The notes beneath the pieces were generated by a model. It was not told where the DNA came from, made no database searches, and saw only the letters and a list, made by a program, of their open reading frames with translations. A DNA stretch of 64,000 nucleotides from Sediminibacter sp. Hel_I_10 (lineage in GTDB: Bacteria; Bacteroidota; Bacteroidia; Flavobacteriales; Flavobacteriaceae), in assembly GCF_000688335.1 (NCBI RefSeq), contig NZ_JHZX01000001.1:2480001-2544000 (forward strand), given 5' to 3'. The first letter of the stretch is position 1, and each line of letters opens with the position of its first letter. This document shows, in pieces, positions 8,602-17,077 of this stretch. Position numbers and translations under genes: made by a program.

Positions 8602-9665
8602 TGAATTCTTTGCTAAAACGTCAAATACGTAAATACTTAAGTGAAGATCTAAAAAACAAAGAAGAGCTCTCTGCGTTTATCAATGCCGTAGATCGCTCTT
8701 ATGATAATTATGATGAGCAATCTGCCATGATCCAAAGGGCCATGGGGATCAGTTCTGATGAATTATATACGGCTAACCAACAACTACGACAAGAAGCAAG
8801 AGCCCAACAAGAAGTTATTGATAAATTAAAACGGGTCATTAACACTTTAAAATTCTATAACCTTCCAGAACAAAAGACATCGGGACAGGTAGAACTTGAC
8901 GGACTCAAATTGGTGGAGTTTATCGACAATCAAACGAGAGAAATTATCGAAATCAATAAACAGAGCGAGAAATTGATGAGTGAACTTGCTCATCAAAACC
9001 AAGAGCTTAGTGATTATGCCCACATGGTATCCCATGATTTAAAATCGCCTTTAAGAAGTATCGATACCTTGACCACTTGGTTAAAAGACGATTATGCTGA
9101 TAAATTTGATGCCCACGGAAATGAGAGTCTCAAACTCATTAGAAACAATGTTGAAAAGATGGATAAGCTCATCAACGGCATCCTCGAATATTCTACTATA
9201 GGAAAAGCACAGTTGGAAGTTTATGATGTAGACGTAAATAAATTGGTCGATGAGATAGTAAAAATCATTCAAGTTCCAGATCATGTTACTGTAAACTATA
9301 TGGAGCTTCCTGTCATTAGAGGCGATAAATTTCGATTACAACAGCTCTTTCAAAATCTCATTACCAATGCCATTGCCTATAATGATAAAGACCAAGGTCT
9401 CATAGAGGTTGGCGTTAGTGAAACAGAATTCTGTTGGGAATTTTATGTTAAAGATAACGGCAAGGGTATCGATGAAGCTTATTTCAACAAAATATTTAAA
9501 ACCTTTGAAAAGCTCGAAACTACAGGTAACTCAACAGGTATAGGTCTGTCCATTGTCAAAAAAATTGTAGATGTATACGGCGGCAAGATTTGGCTTAATT
9601 CTGTAGTGGGAGAGGGGACTACTTTTTATTTCACACTAAAAAAACAACCCAATGGAAACGCCTAA
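8601..9665 (+). CDS. Soluble histidine kinase (FIST partner)
   Basis: A 354-residue cytoplasmic histidine kinase. The N-terminal 130 residues are helical and coiled-coil with no PAS domain. The phosphoacceptor box is SHDLKSPLRSI with His145, followed by QNLITNAIAY (N box), VKDNGKGI (G1) and STGIGLSIVKKIV (G2). An in-frame start exists at 8553, but the ATG at 8601 is preferred because it overlaps the FIST stop by one base, as at other junctions in this operon. Without its own sensor domain it probably reads the FIST protein. The 3' end overlaps the Hpt gene by 14 bp. Confidence 0.92.
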   Translation: MNSLLKRQIRKYLSEDLKNKEELSAFINAVDRSYDNYDEQSAMIQRAMGISSDELYTANQQLRQEARAQQEVIDKLKRVINTLKFYNLPEQKTSGQVELDGLKLVEFIDNQTREIIEINKQSEKLMSELAHQNQELSDYAHMVSHDLKSPLRSIDTLTTWLKDDYADKFDAHGNESLKLIRNNVEKMDKLINGILEYSTIGKAQLEVYDVDVNKLVDEIVKIIQVPDHVTVNYMELPVIRGDKFRLQQLFQNLITNAIAYNDKDQGLIEVGVSETEFCWEFYVKDNGKGIDEAYFNKIFKTFEKLETTGNSTGIGLSIVKKIVDVYGGKIWLNSVVGEGTTFYFTLKKQPNGNA

Positions 9666-9972
9666 CATGTCTTACATACACAGTATGTCTGGAGGAGATA
9701 AAGCCTTTGAAGCAAAAATTATCGGGATCATTAAAAGTGAATTTCCCGAAGAAAAACAAGTCTATGTAGATCAAATGTCTGCAGGTCAATTTAAACCTGC
9801 GTCAGAAAGCGTACATAAACTTAAACATAAAATTAGTATTTTAGGCCTAGAGAAGAGTTATGAAGTTGCAGTAGCCTTTGAAATGAATCTTTTGGAAGGG
9901 AGCACAGCCCGTCAAGATGAATTTGAAGCCATCTTAAGCAACATGACTCAATTTATAGAACGGCTTAACTAA
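9652..9972 (+). CDS. Histidine phosphotransfer (Hpt) domain protein
   Basis: A 106-residue stand-alone Hpt protein. The phosphorylatable His is His55 in VHKLKHKISILGL, which matches the family pattern HxLKxxxxxxG. It is all-helical by composition. Placed between two soluble kinases and a LytTR response regulator, it is the natural relay that collects phosphate and passes it to receivers at either end of the operon. Hpt partners normally need an upstream receiver; here that could be the single-domain regulator at the start of the operon. An alternative start at ATG 9667 (MSYIHSMSGGD) would remove five residues. Confidence 0.88.
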   Translation: METPNMSYIHSMSGGDKAFEAKIIGIIKSEFPEEKQVYVDQMSAGQFKPASESVHKLKHKISILGLEKSYEVAVAFEMNLLEGSTARQDEFEAILSNMTQFIERLN

Positions 9973-9977
9973 CTTAT

Positions 9978-10688
9978 ATGAATTGTATTATTATTGATGA
10001 TGAGGCAACGGCCCGCGCCATTATCCATCAATTGTGCGCGCAGGAAGGTAGTCTTAATGTGGTTGAAGAGTTTCCAAATGCCATCCAGGCCATGAAATTT
10101 TTAAATCAAAATACTGTAGATCTCATTCTTTTAGACATTCACATGCCAGATTTTACGGGCTTTGATTTTATTGAAACACTCAAGAGTCCACCAAAGATCA
10201 TACTCACCACTTCAGATCCCAATTTTGCAATTCAAGCTTTTGAGTATGATTGTATTGTAGACTATTTGGTCAAGCCCATCACTCCAGAACGTTTTGAAAA
10301 GGCTATTGTAAAGGCCAATTCAAAAAGCATTGCAGCGCCGTCTTTCGAAGCCAACGAAAAGGTAGAAGTAAGCTCTGGTAATGATCTCTATGTTAATATC
10401 GATAGACGACTCATCAAAATAGACATTCCCAGTATTTATCTCATTGAGGCCAAGGGCGATTACATTAATGTCAAGACCGAAACGCAAAATTACACCGTAC
10501 ATTCTACCTTAAAAAAGATTGAAGATAAACTCCCAGACGAGTTGTTCTTAAAAGTACATCGCTCCTTCATCATCAACATTAAGAAAATTATAGATATTGA
10601 AGATAACAGTGTGCTCATCAAAAAAGATGTCATTCCTGTGAGTCGTTCTAATCGACCAGAGCTGATGAAACGTCTTAACTTATTGTAA
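9978..10688 (+). CDS. LytTR-family response regulator (LytR/AlgR type)
   Basis: A 236-residue DNA-binding response regulator. The receiver domain (about residues 1-118) has the DDE acidic pocket, phosphoacceptor Asp53 in LLDIHMPDFTGF, Thr in LTTSD and Lys in LVKPI. The LytTR domain (about 130-236) shows the family pattern IYLIEAKGDYINVKT, LKKIEDKLP, FLKVHRSFIINI and VIPVSRSNRPEL. LytTR proteins bind tandem 9-10-bp words about one helical turn apart (period 21-22 bp). Exactly such tandem words occur upstream of this operon and of the polysaccharide genes, so this is their best candidate regulator. It starts 5 bp after the Hpt gene and closes the operon. Confidence 0.94.
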   Translation: MNCIIIDDEATARAIIHQLCAQEGSLNVVEEFPNAIQAMKFLNQNTVDLILLDIHMPDFTGFDFIETLKSPPKIILTTSDPNFAIQAFEYDCIVDYLVKPITPERFEKAIVKANSKSIAAPSFEANEKVEVSSGNDLYVNIDRRLIKIDIPSIYLIEAKGDYINVKTETQNYTVHSTLKKIEDKLPDELFLKVHRSFIINIKKIIDIEDNSVLIKKDVIPVSRSNRPELMKRLNLL

Positions 10689-10691
10689 TTT

Positions 10692-10729
10692 CCATTCACC
10701 TACAGTAAAACTGCAACCATCGAAAATTA
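10692..10729 (+). promoter_or_regulatory. Tandem 21-bp-period motif, site 2, with -7 box
   Basis: CCATTCACCTACAGTAA (10692-10708) is followed 21 bp later by a weaker copy (10713-10729, containing CCATCGA). A Bacteroidota -7 box TACCTTTG lies at 10753-10760, 23 bp after the motif, so the motif takes the place of the -33 element, as for an activator that contacts RNA polymerase. The target is the DUF4114/T9SS gene starting at 10780. The LytTR regulator gene ends just upstream at 10688. Confidence 0.65.
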
Positions 10730-10779
10730 GAAAAAATAAGCGATGCTGAGGATACCTTTGTGATATAAATTTCAATATC

Positions 10780-13242
10780 ATGAAACAAATCCTACTATTA
10801 ATATTTACAATTTTTTCGACAGTTACTTACGCACAAAACTACCAGTACCTTGGAGACTTTACTGCAGACGGTACGCCGCTGTATTTAGAAAGCCCCAGAG
10901 ATATCGTTTCTCAAGAAACCATGGACATGATCAATGGGTCGTTGCCAGAAGGCTATCCCGTTCCAGATTTTAATCCGCATTACATTTCCTCAGGGTATGA
11001 TACCGATGTCATCATCAATCAAACCGCAGACGTTTGGGTCACCTTTGTGAGTGAAGGAGCAGGTTATAGAAACGTATTGGGTTTTTATACCTATGACGTC
11101 AATAATCCATCTCCAACGGCACCAGAGCCAGAAGACATTACCATTGTTTTTCCAAATGCCTCCGCATATGGTAGTGGTGGCGGATTATTAACAGGAGATA
11201 AAGTGAGCATCGGTAATTTTTCGCCCGGTACCGGCATAGGTTGGGTATTACTAGCCAATGCTTGGGACCCGAGTACGAGTGCTGTTGGCAGTGGTCTTTG
11301 GCAATTATATTCTAATACAGATTATAACCCAGAGGCAGAAGAAAATTTGAGATATCACAACGTTCTTTTGAATGACCCTGAAAATGAACGAGTAATTTTA
11401 GGTTTCGAAGATATTAGAAGAGATTGGGCAAGTTGTGATAATGATTTTAACGACGCTATTTTCTATGTTACCGCCAATCCTTATGAGGCGATCAAAACAG
11501 TAAATTACGCCGATGTGGCTAGTGCAAGAGACGTGAGTTCTGCCAATGATGGTGGTTTAGAAAGCAACGGTAATTTGGCACAGGCTATTGCCAAAAGAAA
11601 TCTGAAACGTCAGCAAAATGGCAATGTGCTTAATAAAAAACAGTTACAAACCCAATATAATGAACAAGCTGTACTTGCCATGCGTAACGGCAGTGATGCT
11701 TCAGATGAGGTAACTTTAGATACTTACTTGCCAGAAACTGGTATGTACGGTACAGAGAGTGCTTATATCTCAAGCCCTACTGATTTGTTGGGTATTACTA
11801 ACGCTTCGGAAATTTTCTCTGTAGACTTTTATGAAGCAGACAAGCGCGTGTCGGCAGTACTGGCAACAGCAACTCAAGGCGCAGTTTATGATCATTCTAA
11901 GGTAATTTGCGATCGCTTGAACAGCTCAAGTCTAGAAGATGTAAGAACCGTTATGGTAAGAGGCCATCAGGTCATCAGTTCTAAATTAGTGCGTGCTTCT
12001 GGAGAAACAGAGTTTTCGTTGAGTTTTTCAGTAAAATTAGGAGAAGCGTCGAACGAGTTGTTCAGCTTTTGGAACATTGCCCAATACCCAGAAGGGGACT
12101 ATTACAACTTTCAAATTTGGGGAAGCTCATTTTCACAAGTGTTTTCCATTGGTAATCATATTATAGATACCTTAACCGAAGAGAAACCATTGACCAGCCA
12201 AACCTTAAGTAACGTGGCGCCCCCAGTATTTGTAAGCTCTGGATATTACACTAAGGGAAACTTACATTTAAACGTTATCAATAAAATAAATGCAACTACG
12301 GTCACTTTTGAAGGGAGTATTGCCACTACCGAAGTGTCTGAAAGAAGTACAAACACACAAATTATAAGCTTAACTGGAGATTGGTTTGACAGTGTAACCA
12401 TTGCCACAGGTCAGTTGTTCGATATTGGCTTTTCATTAAGCACAGACAGCGCTGCCCAACAAGATGCTTTGTATCTAGCAGATGGCCCTTGGGGATTAGA
12501 TTATCAAGAAGAAGCGGTAGATGTAAATCAATTCGAAATTGCCAATACAGCACTAGAAAGTGATGCTAATCTATATCATGTAGAACGTGAGCCAAGTGTT
12601 ACGGGTGAGGCAAAAGGCACCATCAATCTGTTTAGACATCTGTTGGCAGGAGACCAAGCGCTCTCTGTAGAAGCGTATCAAGGTTTTCAATTTGAGATCC
12701 AAAATACACATCCAGTAGAAGTCATTTTGGAGCAAGAGGACTTAGAAGATTGGAACGACCGTTTACGTTACATAATTCCAGCTCATACAGAAGCGACCTT
12801 TTACAGTATCCCCTTTACAGACTTTATGGACGGTAGCGGTAACCCAGCAATACTCACTAATGTAAAGACCATCGTGTTTTCATTACACGGTAATTATAGT
12901 ACCTATGCACCTTTTGCATTACAAGTAAATCAAGTGGCTTTTAATGCTTCGGAAACATTACACATTGAAACTGCTGAAGTCGAAACCAATCTCAGGCTAT
13001 CGGCCTATCCTAATCCATTGACTGCGGAGACCACGATACAACTAACTTCGGACCAAAGCGACACACTTATAGTTATGGTCTATGACCAATTAGGAAAAAC
13101 TATTTACAAAACCGAAGTTCAGGTTACCCCAGGAAATAATAAGATTAAGTGGGAAAAGGAGAGCCTAAACTCTGGCATTTATATCTTAAAAGTGATCAGC
13201 CAACATCAAAGTTATCATCCTTTGAAATTAATAGCAAATTAA
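10780..13242 (+). CDS. Secreted DUF4114 protein with T9SS sorting domain
   Basis: An 820-residue secreted protein. It has a signal peptide (residues 1-19, ending TVTYAQ), a DUF4114 domain about residues 115-235 ending in the typical CDNDFNDAIFYV, a repeat-free beta-rich middle that resembles a LruC-type region, and a type A T9SS C-terminal domain (about 745-820, starting LSAYPNPLTAETTIQL and ending with a Lys-rich last strand). It should be exported by the type IX system and anchored on or released from the cell surface. DUF4114 domains are often found in large adhesins and matrix proteins. The upstream tandem motif links it to the polysaccharide genes, so a role as a matrix or adhesion protein is inferred. 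Confidence 0.85.
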   Translation: MKQILLLIFTIFSTVTYAQNYQYLGDFTADGTPLYLESPRDIVSQETMDMINGSLPEGYPVPDFNPHYISSGYDTDVIINQTADVWVTFVSEGAGYRNVLGFYTYDVNNPSPTAPEPEDITIVFPNASAYGSGGGLLTGDKVSIGNFSPGTGIGWVLLANAWDPSTSAVGSGLWQLYSNTDYNPEAEENLRYHNVLLNDPENERVILGFEDIRRDWASCDNDFNDAIFYVTANPYEAIKTVNYADVASARDVSSANDGGLESNGNLAQAIAKRNLKRQQNGNVLNKKQLQTQYNEQAVLAMRNGSDASDEVTLDTYLPETGMYGTESAYISSPTDLLGITNASEIFSVDFYEADKRVSAVLATATQGAVYDHSKVICDRLNSSSLEDVRTVMVRGHQVISSKLVRASGETEFSLSFSVKLGEASNELFSFWNIAQYPEGDYYNFQIWGSSFSQVFSIGNHIIDTLTEEKPLTSQTLSNVAPPVFVSSGYYTKGNLHLNVINKINATTVTFEGSIATTEVSERSTNTQIISLTGDWFDSVTIATGQLFDIGFSLSTDSAAQQDALYLADGPWGLDYQEEAVDVNQFEIANTALESDANLYHVEREPSVTGEAKGTINLFRHLLAGDQALSVEAYQGFQFEIQNTHPVEVILEQEDLEDWNDRLRYIIPAHTEATFYSIPFTDFMDGSGNPAILTNVKTIVFSLHGNYSTYAPFALQVNQVAFNASETLHIETAEVETNLRLSAYPNPLTAETTIQLTSDQSDTLIVMVYDQLGKTIYKTEVQVTPGNNKIKWEKESLNSGIYILKVISQHQSYHPLKLIAN

Positions 13243-13310
13243 ATCCTATGGTTGATTCTTGACCCATTTTCTTAATGAGAGATTTGAACATGAAAATGGG
13301 TTCAAGTGAA

Positions 13311-13340
13311 GGCAAAAGCGAAAGCTTTTGCCTTTTTTAT
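13311..13340 (+). terminator. Rho-independent terminator of the DUF4114 gene
   Basis: Perfect 9-bp stem GGCAAAAGC / GCTTTTGCC with a GAAA loop, followed by TTTTTTATT. A second, weaker inverted repeat (CCCATTTTC / GAAAATGGG, 13263-13301) lies just before it. Confidence 0.9.
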
Positions 13341-13655
13341 TGCAAAAAATGCATATAAATGTATGTCTTGAATTAGATATAATTTGAAAACAGAACCTAT
13401 ATATAGCTTATTAAATCATCGTAAGTATAGGAAAATATTCATATCCGTAATTTTTTGTAGCTTCAGGATATTTCATTTTATTGAGGTTGGCGCATTTCTG
13501 CTAAAATAAATGCCTTTAGAGCAAAACATAATCTCTTTTGGCAATTCTCTTTTTACAGAAATATGTAATTTTAAAGAACTTTGACGCTTATGTCACGGCT
13601 TACAAACAGAACTATTGGTTGTACATAACGACCATTACTTTATAAAACATTACAT
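13341..13655. other. Intergenic region without recognised gene
   Basis: An AT-rich stretch of 315 bp between the terminator and the SDR gene. No ORF of note is present. At 13594-13628 there are two poor matches to the tandem motif (both containing a TACA at 21-bp spacing); they are too weak to count as a site. No clear TANNTTTG box was found. Confidence 0.5.
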
Positions 13656-14405
13656 ATGACAGTACTAGAAAATAAAATTGCCTTGGTAACGGGTGCAGGA
13701 TCAGGAATAGGTAAAGCAATAGCGATACTATATGCTAAGGAAGGTGCCAAAGTCATCGTGAATGACATCAACGAAGAACACGGAAATTCTGTTGTGGACC
13801 TCATCACTTCAGAAGGTGGAACGGCATTTTTTATTAAGGCAGACGCTTCTAAAGAGAAAGAGGTTAAAACCTTGATTCAAAAAACAGTAGAAAAATATGG
13901 TAGATTGGATATTGCCTGCAATAATGCTGGTATTGGAGGAGAACAAAACCTCACGGGAGACTACTCTATAGAGAGCTGGAACAACGTGGTTGATATCAAT
14001 TTAAACGGGGTGTTCTATGGTTGTAAGTATGAACTGGAACAGATGGAAAAAAATGGAGGTGGCGTTATTGTGAATATGGCATCTATTCATGGTACAGTAG
14101 CTGCACCAATGTCTTCACCGTATACGGCTACAAAACACGCCGTTGTAGGATTGACCAAAAACATTGGGGCAGAGTATGGACAAAAAAACATTCGTTGCAA
14201 TGCTGTTGGACCAGCATATATTAAAACCCCATTATTAGAAAATTTAGACTCTGAGATGTTGGAAGACCTGAAGTCTAAGCACCCGATGAACAGATTAGGG
14301 AAACCAGAGGAGGTCGCAGAATTGGTACTGTTTTTAAGTTCTGAAAAATCTTCATTTATGACTGGTGGTTACTACTTAATCGATGGCGGATATACTGCGG
14401 TTTGA
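13656..14405 (+). CDS. Short-chain dehydrogenase/reductase (SDR)
   Basis: A 249-residue classical SDR, an NAD(P)-dependent oxidoreductase. Motifs: cofactor-binding TGAGSGIG (residues 13-20), NNAGIGG after strand 4, catalytic Ser in NMASIHG, Tyr/Lys in YTATK, and PAYIKTPL after the active site. The C-terminus SSFMTGGYYLIDGGYTAV is typical of the FabG/glucose-1-dehydrogenase-like group. The substrate cannot be told. It stands alone, 150 bp from the convergent TPR/beta-barrel gene, and has no clear tandem regulatory motif, so it may not belong to the polysaccharide regulon. Confidence 0.9.
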   Translation: MTVLENKIALVTGAGSGIGKAIAILYAKEGAKVIVNDINEEHGNSVVDLITSEGGTAFFIKADASKEKEVKTLIQKTVEKYGRLDIACNNAGIGGEQNLTGDYSIESWNNVVDINLNGVFYGCKYELEQMEKNGGGVIVNMASIHGTVAAPMSSPYTATKHAVVGLTKNIGAEYGQKNIRCNAVGPAYIKTPLLENLDSEMLEDLKSKHPMNRLGKPEEVAELVLFLSSEKSSFMTGGYYLIDGGYTAV

Positions 14406-14555
14406 TTGAGAAATTAAATAGAATGAGAGTTGCCGATGCTTCTTGTTATGAGACATTGTGTTTGATTAGCTTGTGTTTTTTCAGTTAATCAATAAATGAA
14501 ATATAGATGACCTGATTTAAAATCAGATATCATATTGCCTAAACATGCTTAGCTT

Positions 14556-16619
14556 TTACCGCTTATAAACAGGTTTGTTTGTTAAGATCCATTTTAAACG
14601 TAAGCCAATTTCGGTAAAGGTAAAACCAGCAGCAGTTGCCGAAGCAATATTACTTCTCGTGCCAAAAGCATTGGCCATACAACGCTCTGAAAACTTATAA
14701 CCCAATTTGGCCTGAATACGGTAGGTGCTCTGTTTGGCCCCATCTTCAATATATTGGAGACCTGTAGCAGCCGTCAACTCATAAAATAACTGATTTGGTT
14801 TAGAGGCATTCTCATCTTTTATAATGTTTAAAAAGACCTCACCGGCATTAAATTTCTCTGGACTAAAGTAAATAGTAGGCACTTGATCCTTAAATGTGAT
14901 GTACTGGTAATTAAACCCAACTTTTAGAGAGGGCTTAGCAAGTAGGTTATAATATAAGGAAGTGAATAATAGGTTTCTTGCGTTGCCATCATTTTGAGTG
15001 GTGTAAATGTATTGCGTAAACCAACCCAAGTTAAAGTTAGTACCAAGATTGTAGTTGGTGTAAATGTTGTTTTGAACAATCTCACGGTCTAATAAGTCGG
15101 CATTAAAACTTTGGATCTCACGTTTGTAACCAATATCTAAAGTTTGCAGTTTAAAAGGCTTGATATTAAAGAATACATTGGTGAGCAATTGGGTATAGTC
15201 CGTACTTTGAGCATTTGCTGAGGTTAAGCCTGTGGTTCCTGTAAAAGTTACGTTATGTAACAGTTGGTAAGATAGGCCCACAGAAACGTCATTAGAGTTA
15301 GCTTTGTTCTTGGTCACCGTATTATTGGTGGTTCTATAGTTATAACTTCCTAAAAGGCTAAATCGCGTTGATAACGGGAATGACACATTGGTGTTAAAGG
15401 AGTAAGCTTTATTGTCTCCATTATCAAAGGTATAAGAGGCTCTAGAATCTGATGCTGGTGAGAAATAAGTGTCTAAAATGTTTATGAAGTTTTTGGCATC
15501 TTTCTGATTATCATAAAATTTAAGCGTATTCTCGGCAGAGGTATAGGCTTCATCATAATATCCCATGGCTTTTAAAGCATTTGCCTTTCCAAGGTTACCA
15601 TCAAAAGAGGTGCTGTCATTTACTAAAATACGATCATAATCTTCTAAACTTTGCTTAAAATTACTTTTGTAAATGTTTAATGTCGCTCTTAAGGCCAAGA
15701 TCCAATTTTCGTTGGGTTGCTGCTCCACTAGGGTTGCTATTTCTGTTTTGGCTTGTTTAAATTTCTTATTCCAAATCAAGGCTTGAATGTAGCGCTCTGT
15801 CGTTTGTTGGGTTAATGCTGTGCTGGTGCTATCTGTTATTTTGCTGAAGGCTTCTTCACTTAATTTTAAGGCATTTTTTTCTTTTCCGCCTAAGTGTGAT
15901 ACCAGTGCTAAACCGTTTAAAGCTTCTAATTGGTTGGAGGAATCTTCGGCAAGTCTGTCATAGGTGCCTTTTGCAAAATCCAGTTCGTTGGTGATAAGAT
16001 AGAGATTGGCAAGGTTCATTAGAGTTTCTTTATCTTCTCCAAATAATTCGATGTTCTTGGTCAATAAGCGTTCAGACTCGGTGTAATTTTGAGACTGTTG
16101 GTTTTGGTATGCATACCCTAAATAGATGTATTTTTTAGAAACCATGGCGTTTGGGTTTCCTATAGACACATCCAAAGCTTTATTAACATAGGTCAAAGCA
16201 CTTTCATATTCCTTCAAATTAGAAAGCGTATTGGCGTAGCCCAATAGTGCCGGGAAACTTTCTGGGGCTTCTGTCACAAGATCTTGGTAGTAGGCTTTTG
16301 CGGCGGTAAAGTTTTTGTTCCATAATAAGGACTCACCATAATTAAGCTTTACTTCAAAATCGTTAGGGTAGTCTTTTAGCAAATCGGTAAAAAGGGCATT
16401 TGCTTTTTCGGCATCGCCGTGAAGCCCAACGGCTCTTCCGTAGCACAATCGAGCGGTCTTATTTTCTGGGTAGTCTTTTAGTATGGTATCAAAAAAGGTT
16501 TCGGCTTTTGCGTAGTTACCAGTCTCTAAGTAGGTAAATCCTTCTTGCATGTCTTGTGCATTACTTATACATACAAGTAATAAAAAGAAACAATGAATAA
16601 GTGATTTTAAAGTCTTCAT
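14556..16619 (-). CDS. TPR-repeat outer-membrane beta-barrel protein (polysaccharide exporter-like)
   Basis: A 687-residue protein with a signal peptide (MKTLKSLIHCFFLLLVCISNAQ, cut in two at 20 residues when read), a tetratricopeptide solenoid over about residues 20-380 and a C-terminal beta-barrel over about 400-687 rich in aromatic and Asn residues, ending LKWILTNKP. TPR-plus-barrel is the layout of polysaccharide secretion porins such as PelB, BcsC and PgaA, so export of the polymer made by the neighbouring locus is inferred. The ATG at 16619 starts the signal peptide; a longer in-frame start at 16667 would sit inside the regulatory motif. It is divergent from the STAS/flippase operon, with a tandem motif between them. 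Confidence 0.8.
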   Translation of the reverse strand: MKTLKSLIHCFFLLLVCISNAQDMQEGFTYLETGNYAKAETFFDTILKDYPENKTARLCYGRAVGLHGDAEKANALFTDLLKDYPNDFEVKLNYGESLLWNKNFTAAKAYYQDLVTEAPESFPALLGYANTLSNLKEYESALTYVNKALDVSIGNPNAMVSKKYIYLGYAYQNQQSQNYTESERLLTKNIELFGEDKETLMNLANLYLITNELDFAKGTYDRLAEDSSNQLEALNGLALVSHLGGKEKNALKLSEEAFSKITDSTSTALTQQTTERYIQALIWNKKFKQAKTEIATLVEQQPNENWILALRATLNIYKSNFKQSLEDYDRILVNDSTSFDGNLGKANALKAMGYYDEAYTSAENTLKFYDNQKDAKNFINILDTYFSPASDSRASYTFDNGDNKAYSFNTNVSFPLSTRFSLLGSYNYRTTNNTVTKNKANSNDVSVGLSYQLLHNVTFTGTTGLTSANAQSTDYTQLLTNVFFNIKPFKLQTLDIGYKREIQSFNADLLDREIVQNNIYTNYNLGTNFNLGWFTQYIYTTQNDGNARNLLFTSLYYNLLAKPSLKVGFNYQYITFKDQVPTIYFSPEKFNAGEVFLNIIKDENASKPNQLFYELTAATGLQYIEDGAKQSTYRIQAKLGYKFSERCMANAFGTRSNIASATAAGFTFTEIGLRLKWILTNKPVYKR

Positions 16620-16663
16620 ATCTGTTTGATTTGCTTGATTGCAAGTTAGGCACGAATTCCGCT

Positions 16664-16701
16664 TCATTCATCTACAGCAAACTGTCATCCGTCGAAATCA
16701 A
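16664..16701 (+). promoter_or_regulatory. Tandem 21-bp-period motif, site 3, in a divergent promoter region
   Basis: TCATTCATCTACAGCAA (16664-16680) and TCATCCGTCGAAATCAA (16685-16701) repeat at 21 bp. A -7-like box GATATTTG (16726-16733) follows after 24 bp, pointing at the STAS/flippase operon. On the other side the motif ends 45 bp from the start of the TPR/barrel gene, so one site could serve both divergent units. Confidence 0.65.
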
Positions 16702-16772
16702 TCGGGTTTACATGGAGTTTGTCTAGATATTTGCGTCAGATACAAACAAATAATCACTTAAAATTAATCATT

Positions 16773-17051
16773 ATGGCACTTAAAATTACACGTAACGAAA
16801 ACACATTTACATTAGAGGGACAAATTAACGCATGTACCGCGAGTAACTTTAAAACACACTTTATGTTAATGCTAAATTCTATGAGAGACATTACTATAGA
16901 TATTAGTAAGGTGACTGAAATTGATAGCAACGGTATGCATGCTATTAAGAGCGTCTATAACAATGCAACGTCATGGCATAAGCCCTTCTATATTATTGGA
17001 AATGGCTGTAAGGAAATTTTTCAAGATATCAGACCAAACTACGCTGCTTAA
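16773..17051 (+). CDS. STAS-domain protein (anti-sigma factor antagonist-like)
   Basis: A 92-residue STAS domain protein. The pattern of strands ITRNENTFTLEGQINA, ITIDISKVTEIDSNGMHAI and FYIIGN is that of SpoIIAA-like proteins. Ser52 in IDSNG sits where SpoIIAA is phosphorylated, so switching by a kinase is possible. The ATG at 16773 is chosen over 16719 because the conserved domain starts there and the upstream stretch contains the promoter elements. It is 26 bp upstream of the flippase gene. A paralogue at 29428 has Arg at the equivalent position. In this locus it may regulate a membrane transport or synthase component rather than a sigma factor; that is inference. Confidence 0.82.
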   Translation: MALKITRNENTFTLEGQINACTASNFKTHFMLMLNSMRDITIDISKVTEIDSNGMHAIKSVYNNATSWHKPFYIIGNGCKEIFQDIRPNYAA

Positions 17052-17077
17052 TTTATAACCTACTAAAACAAATCCCC

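Noticed and set aside
13594-13628. Possible sixth tandem motif before the SDR gene
   Set aside because: Only the TACA core repeats at 21 bp; one half site needs a one-base insertion to fit and no -7 box is at the expected distance.
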